From positions 459,046 to 488,452 of the forward strand of contig BEXV01000052.1 in assembly GCA_003118195.1 (NCBI GenBank): DNA of 29,407 bases. The letters run 5' to 3'. A model generated the notes under the pieces. That model saw nothing but the letters and a program-made list of their open reading frames with translations. It searched no databases and was not told where the DNA came from. Of the stretch, positions 19,241 to 29,132 are shown in pieces. Source of the DNA: Hemicentrotus pulcherrimus. Its lineage: Eukaryota; Echinodermata; Echinoidea; Camarodonta; Strongylocentrotidae. The position numbers and the translations under genes are program-made. Positions within the stretch are counted from its first letter, which is position 1, and each line of letters opens with the position of its first letter.

Positions 19241-21049
19241 CCGAGACATATTAACCCAAAGCGTAAATAAGGATCAAATTAAAAGAAAACTGGTGTATCT
19301 TCGGGAAGTAGGAGGGAGAGGGGGTAGAAGATGGGATAGAATATGGGATAGAAGAAGGTAACAATATTCCATATGTTTCGCCCCAAAATGTTGGGTGCAT
19401 TTCCATTTGTCGTTTGCGCCTTTGAAGAGTAGTACATGTATCAATTCAAATCAAACAAGTTTCTCTCTTTCAAAGGAATCACAATATTCTCAATTTAGCA
19501 GCAAAATGATTTTGTACAATATTGTGACACTGATCGTCGGTAAAATAAAAATATTTGGAATTTTCTGGAAATTATATTCATCCATCTAGACATGATATAG
19601 GCTACATGTTTGATTCACACATACTCCTTCTATTTAGAAAACAGTATAAGCCCAGAAAAGGAATATACATTTAGTGCTTCGTGTTTAAATTTTCAATTCA
19701 GATTATGGCTAGGATTACATTCATCGTTCTTTTTAAAATCAGCTCATCATATTAAGATATGCCTGTAATAATAGTCCTACAGGATGGTAGCGAAGTTTGC
19801 TCCCATGCAGATATAATCATGGCCTGATATCAATGATTTTGAATTTTGGGCTTAATTACAAGTTTGTAAAGAAAGGTTGCATGATTCCAAGGTCAGATTA
19901 TAAACTCGTATTAGTCTGAAAATGCTTCCATCGTGATACAAATGCGCATTAAGATACAAACCAGTACATTATAGGCCTTGGCATAATTTTTTAAAAGGTC
20001 TACTGCACCCAAAGACCTTGAAACAGGTCACAAGATGTGGCAGAACATGGCTAGACCTTTGTAACCTACATGGTAACTCACGATAACCAAAGTACAGCTC
20101 TTTTGTGAAACTTAAAGATAAAGTTGAGTTCTGGTCATGCTATTGTATTGTGTAAGAAACGGTGTGGAATCGATCAGAAAAAGTTGATCACGTAGCATAT
20201 AGTATTGACGAGTACTGCAAGGTTCTGGAATCATCAAAGTGATAAGAACTTTGACCCAGTCTTGGTAAAAGTAACAAGCACTGTACAGAGGAAGATGTTT
20301 ATGGGACTACACAAACATGTGGCATAAAGTGTGGTCCTTATTTTTAAGCTGTAACATGTCATATTTAGAATATGGAGGCATTTGGAGATCAATGTATTTC
20401 AGGGACAATTTTTCTCTCTGATGTTCTTCCGCACTTGCATAATAAGAATGAAAACGCTCGCAAATTATTGTTCACCTCTCCCCCAGAACTGAACCTTCTC
20501 TTTAACGTTTGGAAATTCAACGGGGAAACCCAAACATTTATTTCTATAACCATTCATAACCATTATGAACAGCAACCATTGAGCTGGTCGAGGACAAATC
20601 TTCAACAGAACAGCCTTAAAACGATATTTTCAGCCTTCATAACTTCAGATTAAAGGTGAGAATTAATTGAGTTATTAATCATCTTCACAGCAAAGATGAC
20701 TCGTACACGAAAGCCTATAATTTGATTTGTTTTTCCAATGAATTCAGATGATAATATTTCATTGAACTTGATACGTCAAAACATACATGTATTGTTTATC
20801 AACGTATCGGGTACGTTTGTGCGACTATTATTAGAATGATTTTTTTTCCTTACCCGGCGCCATTTTGATCGAGTACGCAGATTAGATTTACCAAATAAAA
20901 TTAGGTTAACCAAAGCTATTATTCAGATTCTGACCTAAAAAAACTCGAAGTTGCTATCACAATTAACTCGTTAAAAAGCTTTGGAGTAAATACATGACAT
21001 TCAACATCTTTTTAATTTGACAAATTGTCCTTTTCTTGGTTTAATACAG
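19241..21049 (+). repeat. Upstream region of gene D (inverted counterpart of 10277-11524)
   Basis: From about 19400 the sequence is the reverse complement of the region upstream of gene B. It includes dispersed repeat R copy 2 (20110-20500). A conserved GGCGCCATTTTGATCGAG at about 20865, 185 bases before the ATG exon, is kept in both arms and contains a GCCATTTT (YY1-like) core, so it is a candidate control element. I see no long coding frame; the 20372-20653 ORF is not open in the other arm. Confidence 0.65.
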
Positions 21050-21121
21050 TTGGCACTACCACTGGTACGTTTCTGCTACAATGGGAACCAACTCAACCAA
21101 ATGTGTTAAAGAATATTTAAG
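21050..21121 (+). CDS. Gene D, short ATG exon
   Basis: Bounded by TTAATACAG before 21050 and TTTAAG|GTATGA after 21121. The ATG at 21081 begins 41 coding bases (MGTNSTKCVKEYL) that end in phase 2 and join the long exon as R|EPDL in frame. Gene E also has exactly 41 coding bases before its phase-2 intron. MGTNST fits the simple N-myristoylation pattern (Gly2, Ser/Thr6), which is suggestive only. The acceptor shows that an untranslated leader exon must lie upstream. Confidence 0.6.
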
Positions 21122-22825
21122 GTATGAATTGAAGTATTCCATTCCATAAATCAGGGTAATAATCGGGGCAGCGCCAGGAGCGTCACAATGTGACGGACAT
21201 GTGCGCTATATAAGAAGCCACCATTATTATTATTATTATTATAATAATTGCTAAGACGTTATGATTTCCCAATTGTTTTTTTTTTTAATTTATGTTTTAT
21301 AGAGCTAACGTCTGACTATATTTCACATCATGTTGCGCACTGAGTTCACATACAAAGTTGGGTGTTTCAAAACTGAATAATGCACACATAATACAAGGCA
21401 AACCTGTTGTAAAGATCCTCAAAACTGAAGATATTTCCCTTTTGTTATGATTGAAATGTAAATATATCGTGTGTTTTTTTTTAACTGCCATTAGGTTTTT
21501 AAAAAACACGAAAAATAAATTCTAAAATGGTTGGCTAGATCTTCCATGCCTGTATCAAAGAGGATCGAAAAGACTAACATAATCCAGTTTTCTTAAAGCT
21601 AAACTTTAGTACTGGTAATGCGATTGCATTGTGAAAGAAAATACGTGGAAAGAATCAGAAACAGTTGATCATGTAGCATGTAAGTATTGGTGTGCACTGC
21701 AAGGGTCTGGAGTCATCAAAATCATAATAAATTTGACCGAGTCTTGGTAAATTAAGTAACAAGCACTGTACACAGAAAACTATATATGGGACAACACACA
21801 TGGTGTCGGGGGTTGGTACTACCTTTATTTCCTTGTCTTTCTATGCTCATTACTCAGCCAGAAATCATTTTCTTCCAAAAATGTTTGGCACGTGTTATTC
21901 ATTTGTAATCTTGAACATTCAGTGTAAGTTTCGTTTGATTCTGTGAAAATTAATTTTCTTTTTTTACCAGTACTGGAGTTTCTCTTTAATTTGTGTCTTT
22001 AAACTTTAAAATGCTGTAATAAAGATGACTTCTCATGACGTTTGAAATAGTTCCAACCGGCTAAATTGAATGAAAACAGAAGACAAAGAATTCTGAGAAA
22101 AAGATTAGAGAAATTTCAAATGTATATAACAATATGAAAGTTATGAATATTTAAAAGATCCGGACATAGGAATCTCAAACTAAATAAATGGTCTATAGGG
22201 ACATTGAAATATAATTTAATAATGATTTTTCCTAAAGTACTTTGTTGAGGCATGCCGAAAATAGAATGGATAGCATATTGTCATAGGTTCTCAAAACAAA
22301 TGATCTTATCCTTATTCATATTTTGGAAAAAATGCATTTCGAAAGTACATGTACTACCAAAATGACACTATAAAACAAACCGGTTTTACTTTGGATTTCT
22401 CCGTTTAAACTCTATATATACCAACATGCAACCCTTAATCGTCGTCATCAGGATAATTACAAGTAACATCAGATGTGAAAACAGTAACTGATTTCTAAGT
22501 AACATGTTACCTGTTCTCATGTCAAGGAGGAAAGGGGCTCTCTTAATTCTTGATTTGATTTAGATTTGATTTCATGTTTATTCATTTGAATATATTATAC
22601 TTCGTAATAACACAACATTTTAACAGTCATGTAAGGTTTAAGAGGTTGAATGTCAAACATATTTTAGTAGGAAACAACTCTTTTACTACTTCAAAGTTCC
22701 TGAAAAGGGGAGAAGCAATCTGTATAGATTTGAACATGATAAAGTAAGTATTCCTAGGGTCAATTTTAGAACGATACTCTTCTTTTCTATTAATTAACTA
22801 TTCTTGAAAATTTTCATTCATCCAG
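21122..22825 (+). other. Intron of gene D, with repeats
   Basis: A 1.7-kb phase-2 intron. It holds a short repeat fragment ending in GCGCTATATAAGAAGCC and an (ATT)n tail (21170-21247), dispersed repeat R copy 3 (21600-21800), sequence inverted relative to 9330-10130 (21297-22340), and a last part colinear with the gene B intron (22380-22825). At about 22350-22380, D joins directly two segments that in B are separated by the A/C-type ATG exon and its surroundings. Confidence 0.6.
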
Positions 22826-23846
22826 GGAACCTGACCTGGTACTCGGTGACCATCCATTGGAAGGAGAACTTCCTACCCAAGACCAGGCTCCACTGGACAC
22901 CAAGAACCTTGGTGATCCTCCTCCACCACGTCCAGACATGAATGCTGAAGAGACTGCTGGAGCTACTTCGGAAGGGACAGGTCCTGAAGCTCAAGCCCTG
23001 GACCAAATGGCACCTATAGAAGATATCGCTAATATATGCATCCCACCAAGTGGCGATCCATCTCTTCGAGAGGAAGGGGAGCTTTCTCTGCCACTTAGCC
23101 TCTCTTCCCGAGATGATAAGGTTACATATCGACCTCTTGCAAATAATACAGGACGTGATAGCATTACACAGGAAGTCTATGAGAAATTGAAATATGAGGG
23201 GGAGGAGATATTTTCTCGTCCAAAGAGCCTCACTTCCAATGAGGATGAAGTGGGTGCTCGAGCACCTGACGAGTTATCTCAGGACACAAAGAGGTCCATT
23301 TCCAACACCTCACAAATCGATCAAATCAAAAAGAGAATTGTCAGCCAGTCTGTAAGGGTGAATAATTATTGTTTGAAGTACTATGAAATGTTGAAATCTA
23401 TGAATCTGTTGAAAAGGGATAACAATAACATTAAGATAGATGTTGTGTCACTCAAATCCGAAAATTATGACAGAAAGAGGGAAAGTGATGAAATTAAGAG
23501 AGAAATGTCTGAAATTAAGAGAGAAATGTCTGAAATTAAAGGAGAGACTTATGATATTAAGAGAGAATACATGTATTCTGTAATTAAGAGAGAAAATTCT
23601 GAAATCAAGAGAGAATCTTCTGCACTTAAAAGTGAAATTGTTCAACTTAAAATTAAAATGTCAAAGCTTAAACAGGCACATCACAATGACCCCATTGCTC
23701 ATGAAACTATGAGAAATGATTCAACTACCTTTCAAAAGGAAGTCATGTCACCGAAAGCAGCTCTGAATGCTTCTGTTTTTCTGGATGATGATGAGGTACA
23801 TGATGATACAGTTTGTTACACAGGCGGAATAGATATCCCCATATAA
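22826..23846 (+). CDS. Gene D, long exon: intact acidic coiled-coil protein, unrecognised family
   Basis: Open from the acceptor TTCATCCAG to TAA at 23844-23846; with the ATG exon it gives 353 aa. N-terminus: PPPPRPDMNAEE, a possible SH3/WW ligand by pattern only. Next is a single acidic module (others have two), fused at the PSL motif (CCATCTCTTC at 23058), then KRSISNTS, then a long coiled coil at about residues 186-306. Inside the coil, a 21-bp repeat at 23490, 23511 and 23532 encodes EIKREMS heptads, followed by variant heptads (GETYDIK, RENSEIK). The C-terminus is changed: FLDDDEVHDDTVC and a new tail replace the MAQLA ending. No signal peptide or membrane segment is seen; a cytosolic or nuclear scaffold-like protein is plausible but not shown. 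The TTG at 22857 is not needed as a start once the exon is joined. Confidence 0.75.
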
Positions 23847-24135
23847 TACAATGACCACAATGGTGGAGAGTATGTTGTATGTGAAAATGTAATAAAATTT
23901 GAATCTTGAAAAAAAAAGCGTTTTTATCATACCAGTTTGTCAAATGGTATTTCCAGCTTGAGAGTACTAGGGAGAGAATTATGAAGACTGAGAGGGAATA
24001 TTGGGGGAGGATTNGGGAGAGATGATTTTGACCAAGTTGTTAGGAAGATGCATTAGAGAGATATCTGTGTAACAAATTTCTGTCATGAATCTTTTAAATA
24101 TGATGTATGGCCAATGTCATATCATGCCTATTGAG
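23847..24135 (+). other. 3' UTR and flank of gene D with AATAAA at 23891
   Basis: Shares GACCACAATGGTGGAGAGTATG and ATCATACCAGTTTGTCA with A and C, but between these D has about 45 extra bases containing AATAAA (23891-23896) and an A9 run. One unknown base (n) is at 24014. The usual AGTTGTCAATAAATT signal is lost here. Confidence 0.55.
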
Positions 24136-24143
24136 GACTTTAA

Positions 24144-24261
24144 AGAGAGAGAGAGAGAGAGAGAGTTTGTGTTGTGGTTTCTTTTAGAGAGAGAGGGAGA
24201 GGGAGGGAGGGGTGAGAATGTGAGAGAGAGGAAGAGGAAGACGAGACAGGAGAGAGAGGGG

Positions 24262-24293
<32 letters not shown>

Positions 24294-24420
24294 GATGAGA
24301 GAGAGAGAGAGAGAGATGGGGAGGGGAAAGGGGTGTAGAAAAAGATACAGATGTTTAGAGAATGAGGAGAAGTGGTGGGGAGGAGGGAGAGAGTATAGAG
24401 GGTGATAGAGACAGAGTCTC
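24144..24420 (+). repeat. GA microsatellite 3' of gene D
   Basis: Several (GA)n runs (24144-24165, about 24260-24320) in purine-rich DNA. It has the same position relative to the gene as in A, B and C. The Arg/Glu-rich ORF at 24085-24405 is its translation. Confidence 0.9.
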
Positions 24421-24461
24421 AGAGAAATACGGGAACGAGAAGTGGGGGCAAAATGGAATTT

Positions 24462-24700
24462 ATGGAAATGTATATGTACCTACAGCTATCATTTTATAGC
24501 ATTGACATTTGCATGTGCCTAAAGCTATCATTTAATAGCTTAAAATTTTCATGTGCCTAAACAATCATTTAAAAGCATAGAATTTTGCATGTACCTACAG
24601 CATTCATTTTATAGCATGGAAATTTGCATGTGCCTAGGGCTATCATTTTATAGCATGGAAATTTGCCTGTGCCTAAAGCTATCATTAATGTATCCTTGTA
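24462..24700 (+). repeat. About 39-bp tandem repeat
   Basis: Six imperfect units of the type CATGGAAATTTGCATGTGCC then TAAAGCTATCATTTTATAG. Unit lengths vary slightly (about 37-40). It is not found in the other cassettes. Confidence 0.85.
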
Positions 24701-25060
24701 CAAATAAATTTGAAACGTCAGTTGCCAGGAAGTTTATCAAGGTGTTTGATACGCCCCAATTTCCAAAAAAATGAAATGGAAGCTCTCATTACCAATCATG
24801 TGAAAGAATATGTTTTGACTAATATACATGATGATAACAAATTTGCCGGGAAACTGCCTACTAATTTGGTAAATTGGTTTCTCTCATGGTCTGTGAGAGA
24901 TATAGGGTAGTCCCATATACATCTTTCTGTGTATAGGGCTTGTAACTTTACGAAGAATGGGCCAAATTTCTTATCATTTTGATGATTCCAGAACCTCAAC
25001 CTTATCTGATCCATTCCACAACGTTTCTTTCACAATGCAATCGCATGACCATAACTGGTC
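24701..25060 (-). repeat. Dispersed repeat R, copy 4 (inverted), and flank
   Basis: The complement of about 24890-25060 matches the 14590 repeat (GTCATGCGATTGCATTGTGAAAGAAACG, GGTTCTGGAATCATCAAAATGATAAGAAATTTGG given here only as landmarks in two parts). The part before 24890 shows no recognisable feature. Confidence 0.55.
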
Positions 25061-25200
25061 TTTACACTATCTGAATGGAGTTTATTCTTGGAATAATCGC
25101 CTTTCTGCTGACATTGTTGAGGCATCATCAGTCGATGTTTTTAAGTCCAAACTCAATGACCACTGCAACCGATGTGTAATAAGATTGAAGTATTTGAACC
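25061..25200 (+). mobile_element. Remnant of a non-LTR reverse transcriptase C-terminus
   Basis: The + strand reads YSWNNRLSADIVEASSVDVF then KSKLNDHCNR, matching the end of many CR1/RTE-like polymerases (pattern WNxLPxxVVxAxSVxxFKxxLDxHW). Key residues are degraded: Leu-Ser for the Leu-Pro pair, and Cys-Asn in place of the final Trp. A shorter homologous piece is at 4746-4830 on the - strand. Confidence 0.6.
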
Positions 25201-25275
25201 CAATTCTTCCTCTCTTTATCTTCTCTTTCCCTTTCTTACTCTCCCCCTCTCTCTCTCTCTCTCTCTCTCCTTGTG
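25201..25275 (+). repeat. CT microsatellite
   Basis: CTTCCTCTCTTT leads into an uninterrupted (CT)n run of about 20 bases at about 25249-25268. Confidence 0.85.
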
Positions 25276-25700
25276 TTTGAAGTTGAAGTTATATAAATTT
25301 GCTCAAAAGAAATAACCACCCCTAGAAAACTGGAAAACTAAAAACAATGAGAAAGCTATAAATCATGGTTTCGTTTTCAGCAGTACACAATAAAATATTC
25401 ATAAAATATTCTCCCAAACACGGGCCTCATATCAATACAAATGTGACTGGTTCAAACTGGAATTTTTCTGGCACGTCGGTCATAGTCTGACAAACAAACA
25501 ATATACGTCTTTTTCATTTACAGGCAAACTTAAAACACTAATGACTATACGTGGAATATCGATCCAATTAAAAAATCGTCATAAAACACAATACAATGAA
25601 GCTGAGGCCGTAGAAGGCTAGAAAGATACCTAGTGATTCTGTCTCAATAACATGGCGATTTGGAGCCACATAATCTTGTAAGGGCCCTATTTGTCTTTAA
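25276..25700 (+). other. No feature seen
   Basis: AT-rich single-copy-looking sequence without conserved ORFs, repeats or recognisable control motifs. Confidence 0.5.
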
Positions 25701-26278
25701 AACCTGACTATTTTGGATGGTCGTAACCGGGGTTATAAAACACGAGGACGTCTTCATTTCTTTATAAATATACTTTAATTAACCTAGCCACAACAACTTG
25801 ATCTCTGAGAAATGCTCCAATCCGTGTAGATCTAGCAACTTTCTTCGTTCATCTTTTTAAAATACAAAATGAGTCTCGAATTGCAGACTAATTGTCTAGA
25901 CGAAAGGGGAATTCCCGTTTTGATATGTGCGAAGCCGCGACCGGTACGCACGTCCACGTCATCGTTCGTTTCAAGCTCCCTGCGAACTAATCTGATAAAG
26001 AACAGGTAAAAGACATTTATTTTGCAGCTTATCTATTCTTAGATTTTACATCACATTTTAAGTATGAATTTAACGTTTTTTAATCTGGGACAATCCAAAT
26101 CCAATATAATTTATTTAATGAAAGCTTGTTACAAATTAACCTGGCCTGGCAGCCATTTTTATGCGTCATGGCTCAAGCTCATGTTTACAAACAACGGGGC
26201 TGGGCGGAGCGCCGCGCGGCGCAGTGTAGTGTAGTGTAACTGTATCCACCGGCAGTGCAGTGCAGTTACTCCAGTAAT
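25701..26278 (+). promoter_or_regulatory. Candidate promoter region upstream of gene E
   Basis: A TATAAAA lies at 25734-25740. A perfect palindromic kappa-B motif GGGAATTCCC is at 25907-25916, followed by a CpG-rich stretch (GCGCGACC-like, CACGTCATCG, 25928-25965) and a possible leader-exon donor AACAG|GTAAAAG at about 26005. A second GC-rich stretch at 26195-26225 contains GGGCGG (26202-26207), after a GCCATTTTT element near 26152. CpG density is higher than elsewhere in the window. Which start is used cannot be told from sequence. Confidence 0.45.
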
Positions 26279-26399
26279 ATGCTGGAGGATACTTTTAATT
26301 TAGCAGCATTCAGGGGCAATGTGGCAAGAAAAATTCGCTCTATAACATTAAAACAGGCAGAAGATGGCAAATCTGGTATCAAATTATTACAAAGTTTTG
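26279..26399 (+). CDS. Possible first coding exon of an unassigned transcript
   Basis: ATG at 26279 follows the GC-rich stretch and opens 40 codons (MLEDTFNLAAFRGNVARKIR onward, ending LLQSF) up to a donor-like TTTTG|GTATGAG at 26399/26400. The composition looks protein-like (hydrophobic and basic residues with amphipathic spacing). The exon would end in phase 1, which does not fit the phase-2 intron of family gene E. It may thus be an upstream exon of something else or a short ORF stopping at 26421. The family is not recognised. Confidence 0.3.
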
Positions 26400-26419
26400 G
26401 TATGAGGTCATGTCGTGCA

Positions 26420-27100
26420 TGAATCTGCCTCCAGTGTTTTTTACAGAGTCAAAGGTCATATTTTGATAGATCAGATGTCTTGTGTGCATGCACTCCAATC
26501 TGAGCTGTGGTCTACTGCAACATTTCTCGACAGATTTCTTTCAAATTATATATGGAAGTGTATGTTGATAAAATCTATGCACATAATATTTTTTGGTGAT
26601 GCTGCCACCGGTGTCCCACGTTTTATAGGGTCAAAGGTCATATTTTGCAAGATGGCATACATGCACTCTGCCGCAGACCACATTGCTTGATGGATTTAAA
26701 AATTGTATGGAGATGTTTCTTAGTAAAATCTACAAATCTTTAGTATTTGGTCGTGCTGTCACCTCTCTTCCATCTATTATAGGGTCAAAGGCCATATATT
26801 TTGTTTTGCCCGTCTTTGGTGAGCTCTAACTGCCACATTTCTTGAGAGGATTTTTTTCAAATTTTGTATCGAGGTCCATCGTAGTTTACTTTAGACCTCT
26901 ACATATTTTGTTATGCTGCCCCCCCCCCCAGTGTTTAATCTTTTATAGGGTCAAACGTCGCAATTTAGGGGATCAATCTTGCCCTCATTTGTCACATTTC
27001 TTGACACATTTCTTTCAAATTTTCTATAGATATGCATTATACTCTAATCTACACACATATTGTTTTGGTGATGCTGCTCCTAGTCTTGACAATAGCTAGT
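26420..27100 (+). repeat. Four-copy 154-182 bp tandem repeat with DR1-type motifs
   Basis: Units are anchored by TTTTATAGGGTCAAAGGTCA at 26437 (ACAGAGTCAAAGGTCA), 26620, 26774 and 26940; spacing 182, 154 and 166. Other shared parts: CATTTCTTGA, TTTCTTTCAAAT and GGTGATGCTGCC. GGGTCAAAGGTCA is the textbook DR1 layout bound by HNF4/RXR-type nuclear receptors; copies 3 and 4 carry mismatches. A poly-C run is at about 26920. The ORFs here read across repeat units and are not conserved. Confidence 0.75.
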
Positions 27101-27439
27101 CGAGCCACTATAGTGCATGGCAATCGATCTCTACGTCGTCCTTTTGTTTGAGGGAGGGGAGAAGGGGATCTTTCTCTGAACATAAAGATGACACAAAAAT
27201 TGCTGCCAGTATATTTCGCAGCAATGGAGATTGCAATATTTTTAGTTGTATATCATTATCTGAATACCCTAGTCTAGTAAACTGTATAGATATAATGCCT
27301 GCTATGAGAAGGATAGTTGTTTTATAGGCTCTAGGGGATGTTACATCCTGATATCACCCTGAGGCATGCCTCCAATATTAAAGCAGTCTTTATATCTTTT
27401 ATATACCGAATTCACAAAACAAGGGAAACGCTCTCAGCG
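27101..27439 (+). other. No feature seen
   Basis: AT-rich spacer between two repeat arrays, with no conserved frame. Confidence 0.5.
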
Positions 27440-28323
27440 GTCTCGCCTGCATATACGCAATTCGGTATGATAACACAATTGAGGTTGGGACATTATTTAA
27501 AGGCAGGGTGGCCCATAAGCAGGCCCCCCAAAATGAAATCCTCTGAATATAATCAATTTTTCAAAGTTAATATAGACTCAGAATCATCAGAATAATTATT
27601 TTCTATAATTTGCGTCAAGATTGATAACTTTATTAGAATAAGAACAAATAACAACAAATTATTTACTAGCTAGTTCTCATATGGAGCTGTGAAAACATAA
27701 TCCAAGTCTACTGACCTAAAATGACCTTTGACCTTGACTTTGTGACCTGGAATTAATGTCATGTGATTTGTCATACTTGATAATCCCTGTGTACAAGTTT
27801 CATGGAATTCAAACAAATACTTTCGAAATTATGCTAAAAAGTCAAAATCTTGATGTTGATGCCACAACAAAGTAGGTTTGCAGACCTGAAAAAAACATTT
27901 GACCTTGACTTTGCCACCCAAAAGACTAATCACAAGATTGATGACAAATGATTACGCAAATGTTCAACTTTCATGAAATAGGAATGTATATATACTTTTA
28001 AAATTATGATAACAATTCAAAATCTTAACCTTTGGTTAAGTTTTGATGTTGACGCCACAACATAGTCCAAGTTTGTTGACCTGAAATGACCTTTGACTTA
28101 GTGACCTGAAGTCCTACTCACATGATCGGGGATGCTTGATAACCCTTTAGTCTAAGTTTCATCGAATAAGAACATATCCTTTAAAAATAATATTAAAACT
28201 TAAAATACTTAACCCGAGGTTAAGTTTTCGATGATGATGCCGCCGCCGTCGTCGCCACCATCACCATTGCCGCCACCGGAGAAGCGGCGCCTATGTCTCG
28301 CTTTTTTGCTACGCAGGCGAGAC
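27440..28323. mobile_element. Non-autonomous element with GTCTCGCCTGC termini
   Basis: GTCTCGCCTGC at 27440-27450 and GCAGGCGAGAC at 28313-28323 are exact inverse repeats. The right end also forms a hairpin (GTCTCGC at 28295-28301 with GCGAGAC at 28317-28323). The interior has three diverged units, spaced about 175-190 bases and anchored by TGACCTTTGACCTTGACTTT at 27722, about 27897 and 28087. It encodes no transposase. It resembles short repeat families common in marine invertebrate genomes; the class (TIR element or Helitron-like) is unresolved. Confidence 0.65.
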
Positions 28324-28711
28324 AAAAATCTACCAAGAATTTTTATCTAATCGTTTTCTTGAATAATTGAAGACATGGTTAAAACATCACAGAAAATCTG
28401 AGACACTCTCTGTAAATCTTTACTGGACAGTTGCCTGAATGTTACAATCATTTGGGAATCGCACACACATTGCACTGTATTTTGTATCCCGCTTGCACAC
28501 TTTTTACACGTAAATCAATGGGGGTCTATAGAAAACCATGGTTGTGTCATCTTGTAGTACGTACTGATATGCATTATGGAAAGTTTATGTTCAGTTTTCG
28601 TCAACCAGGTTGAATGAATTACTATTGATCAATGCTCATGATTGTTTCTTTATAGATCGTGTCTGCCCAGCAGAGTCAAGCTTTAACTGTAGTCTGTACT
28701 CTACCTTGCAG
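28324..28711 (+). other. Spacer upstream of the gene E ATG exon
   Basis: No conserved ORF. Two acceptor-like sites precede the exon: TTTCTTTATAG at 28655 and TACTCTACCTTGCAG at 28711. The second gives an exon whose length and ATG position resemble gene D. Confidence 0.4.
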
Positions 28712-28737
28712 CATCGTTGTCAAGCGGCCGGTACTAG

Positions 28738-28778
28738 ATGAAGGAAAAGGAACCGGATAGGGAGAGCTCTCCATTCAA
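28738..28778 (+). CDS. Gene E, coding part of the short ATG exon
   Basis: ATG at 28738 is immediately preceded by an in-frame TAG (28735-28737), which fixes the start. It reads MKEKEPDRESSPF and ends in two bases (AA) before GTATGA, phase 2, exactly 41 coding bases as in gene D. The exon probably starts at 28712. Sequence similarity to the D exon is low, but position, coding length and phase are the same. Confidence 0.55.
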
Positions 28779-29132
28779 GTATGAAAGGAATAACCCGTTT
28801 CAAAGAGCATTTGAATGTATTCAGCTAATTAAGACTCATGTATTGTATCTTTAACATTTCAGCTGCTTTGTACAAAAATGTACCAGTTGTTATTTGTTTA
28901 TGAAAGAGCTAGAAACCAAATGTCTTTGTAATTTTAAAATCACCTAATATTCTTCAAACAAAATCTATTCATGATATTGATTTTTTGTTAACAATTTTTT
29001 GCAAATATCAATTCCTGACTGACAAGGAAATATTTGTCAATGAAATTAGATTTGGTGACTTTATAGTTGTACATAGAAATGTTACTGGCCATCAGAACTA
29101 AATTTCATTAAAAAATTCATCTATCTTTGCAG
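28779..29132 (+). other. Intron of gene E
   Basis: A 354-base GT..AG intron (GTATGA to CTATCTTTGCAG), AT-rich, phase 2 as in the other members. No repeat or ORF is seen. Confidence 0.55.

Noticed and set aside
22857..22859. TTG as the start codon of gene D (and 17249 in C)
   Set aside because: Joining the phase-2 ATG exon gives a standard ATG start in the same frame, so a TTG start is unnecessary in a eukaryote.
22826..23846. Identity with the Sp185/333 (Trf) immune genes
   Set aside because: The cluster layout is similar, but there is no leader peptide, Gly-rich region, RGD motif or His-rich region in any copy.
24462..24700. CRISPR-like array from regularly spaced 39-bp units
   Set aside because: Units are contiguous without unique spacers, and the DNA is eukaryotic.
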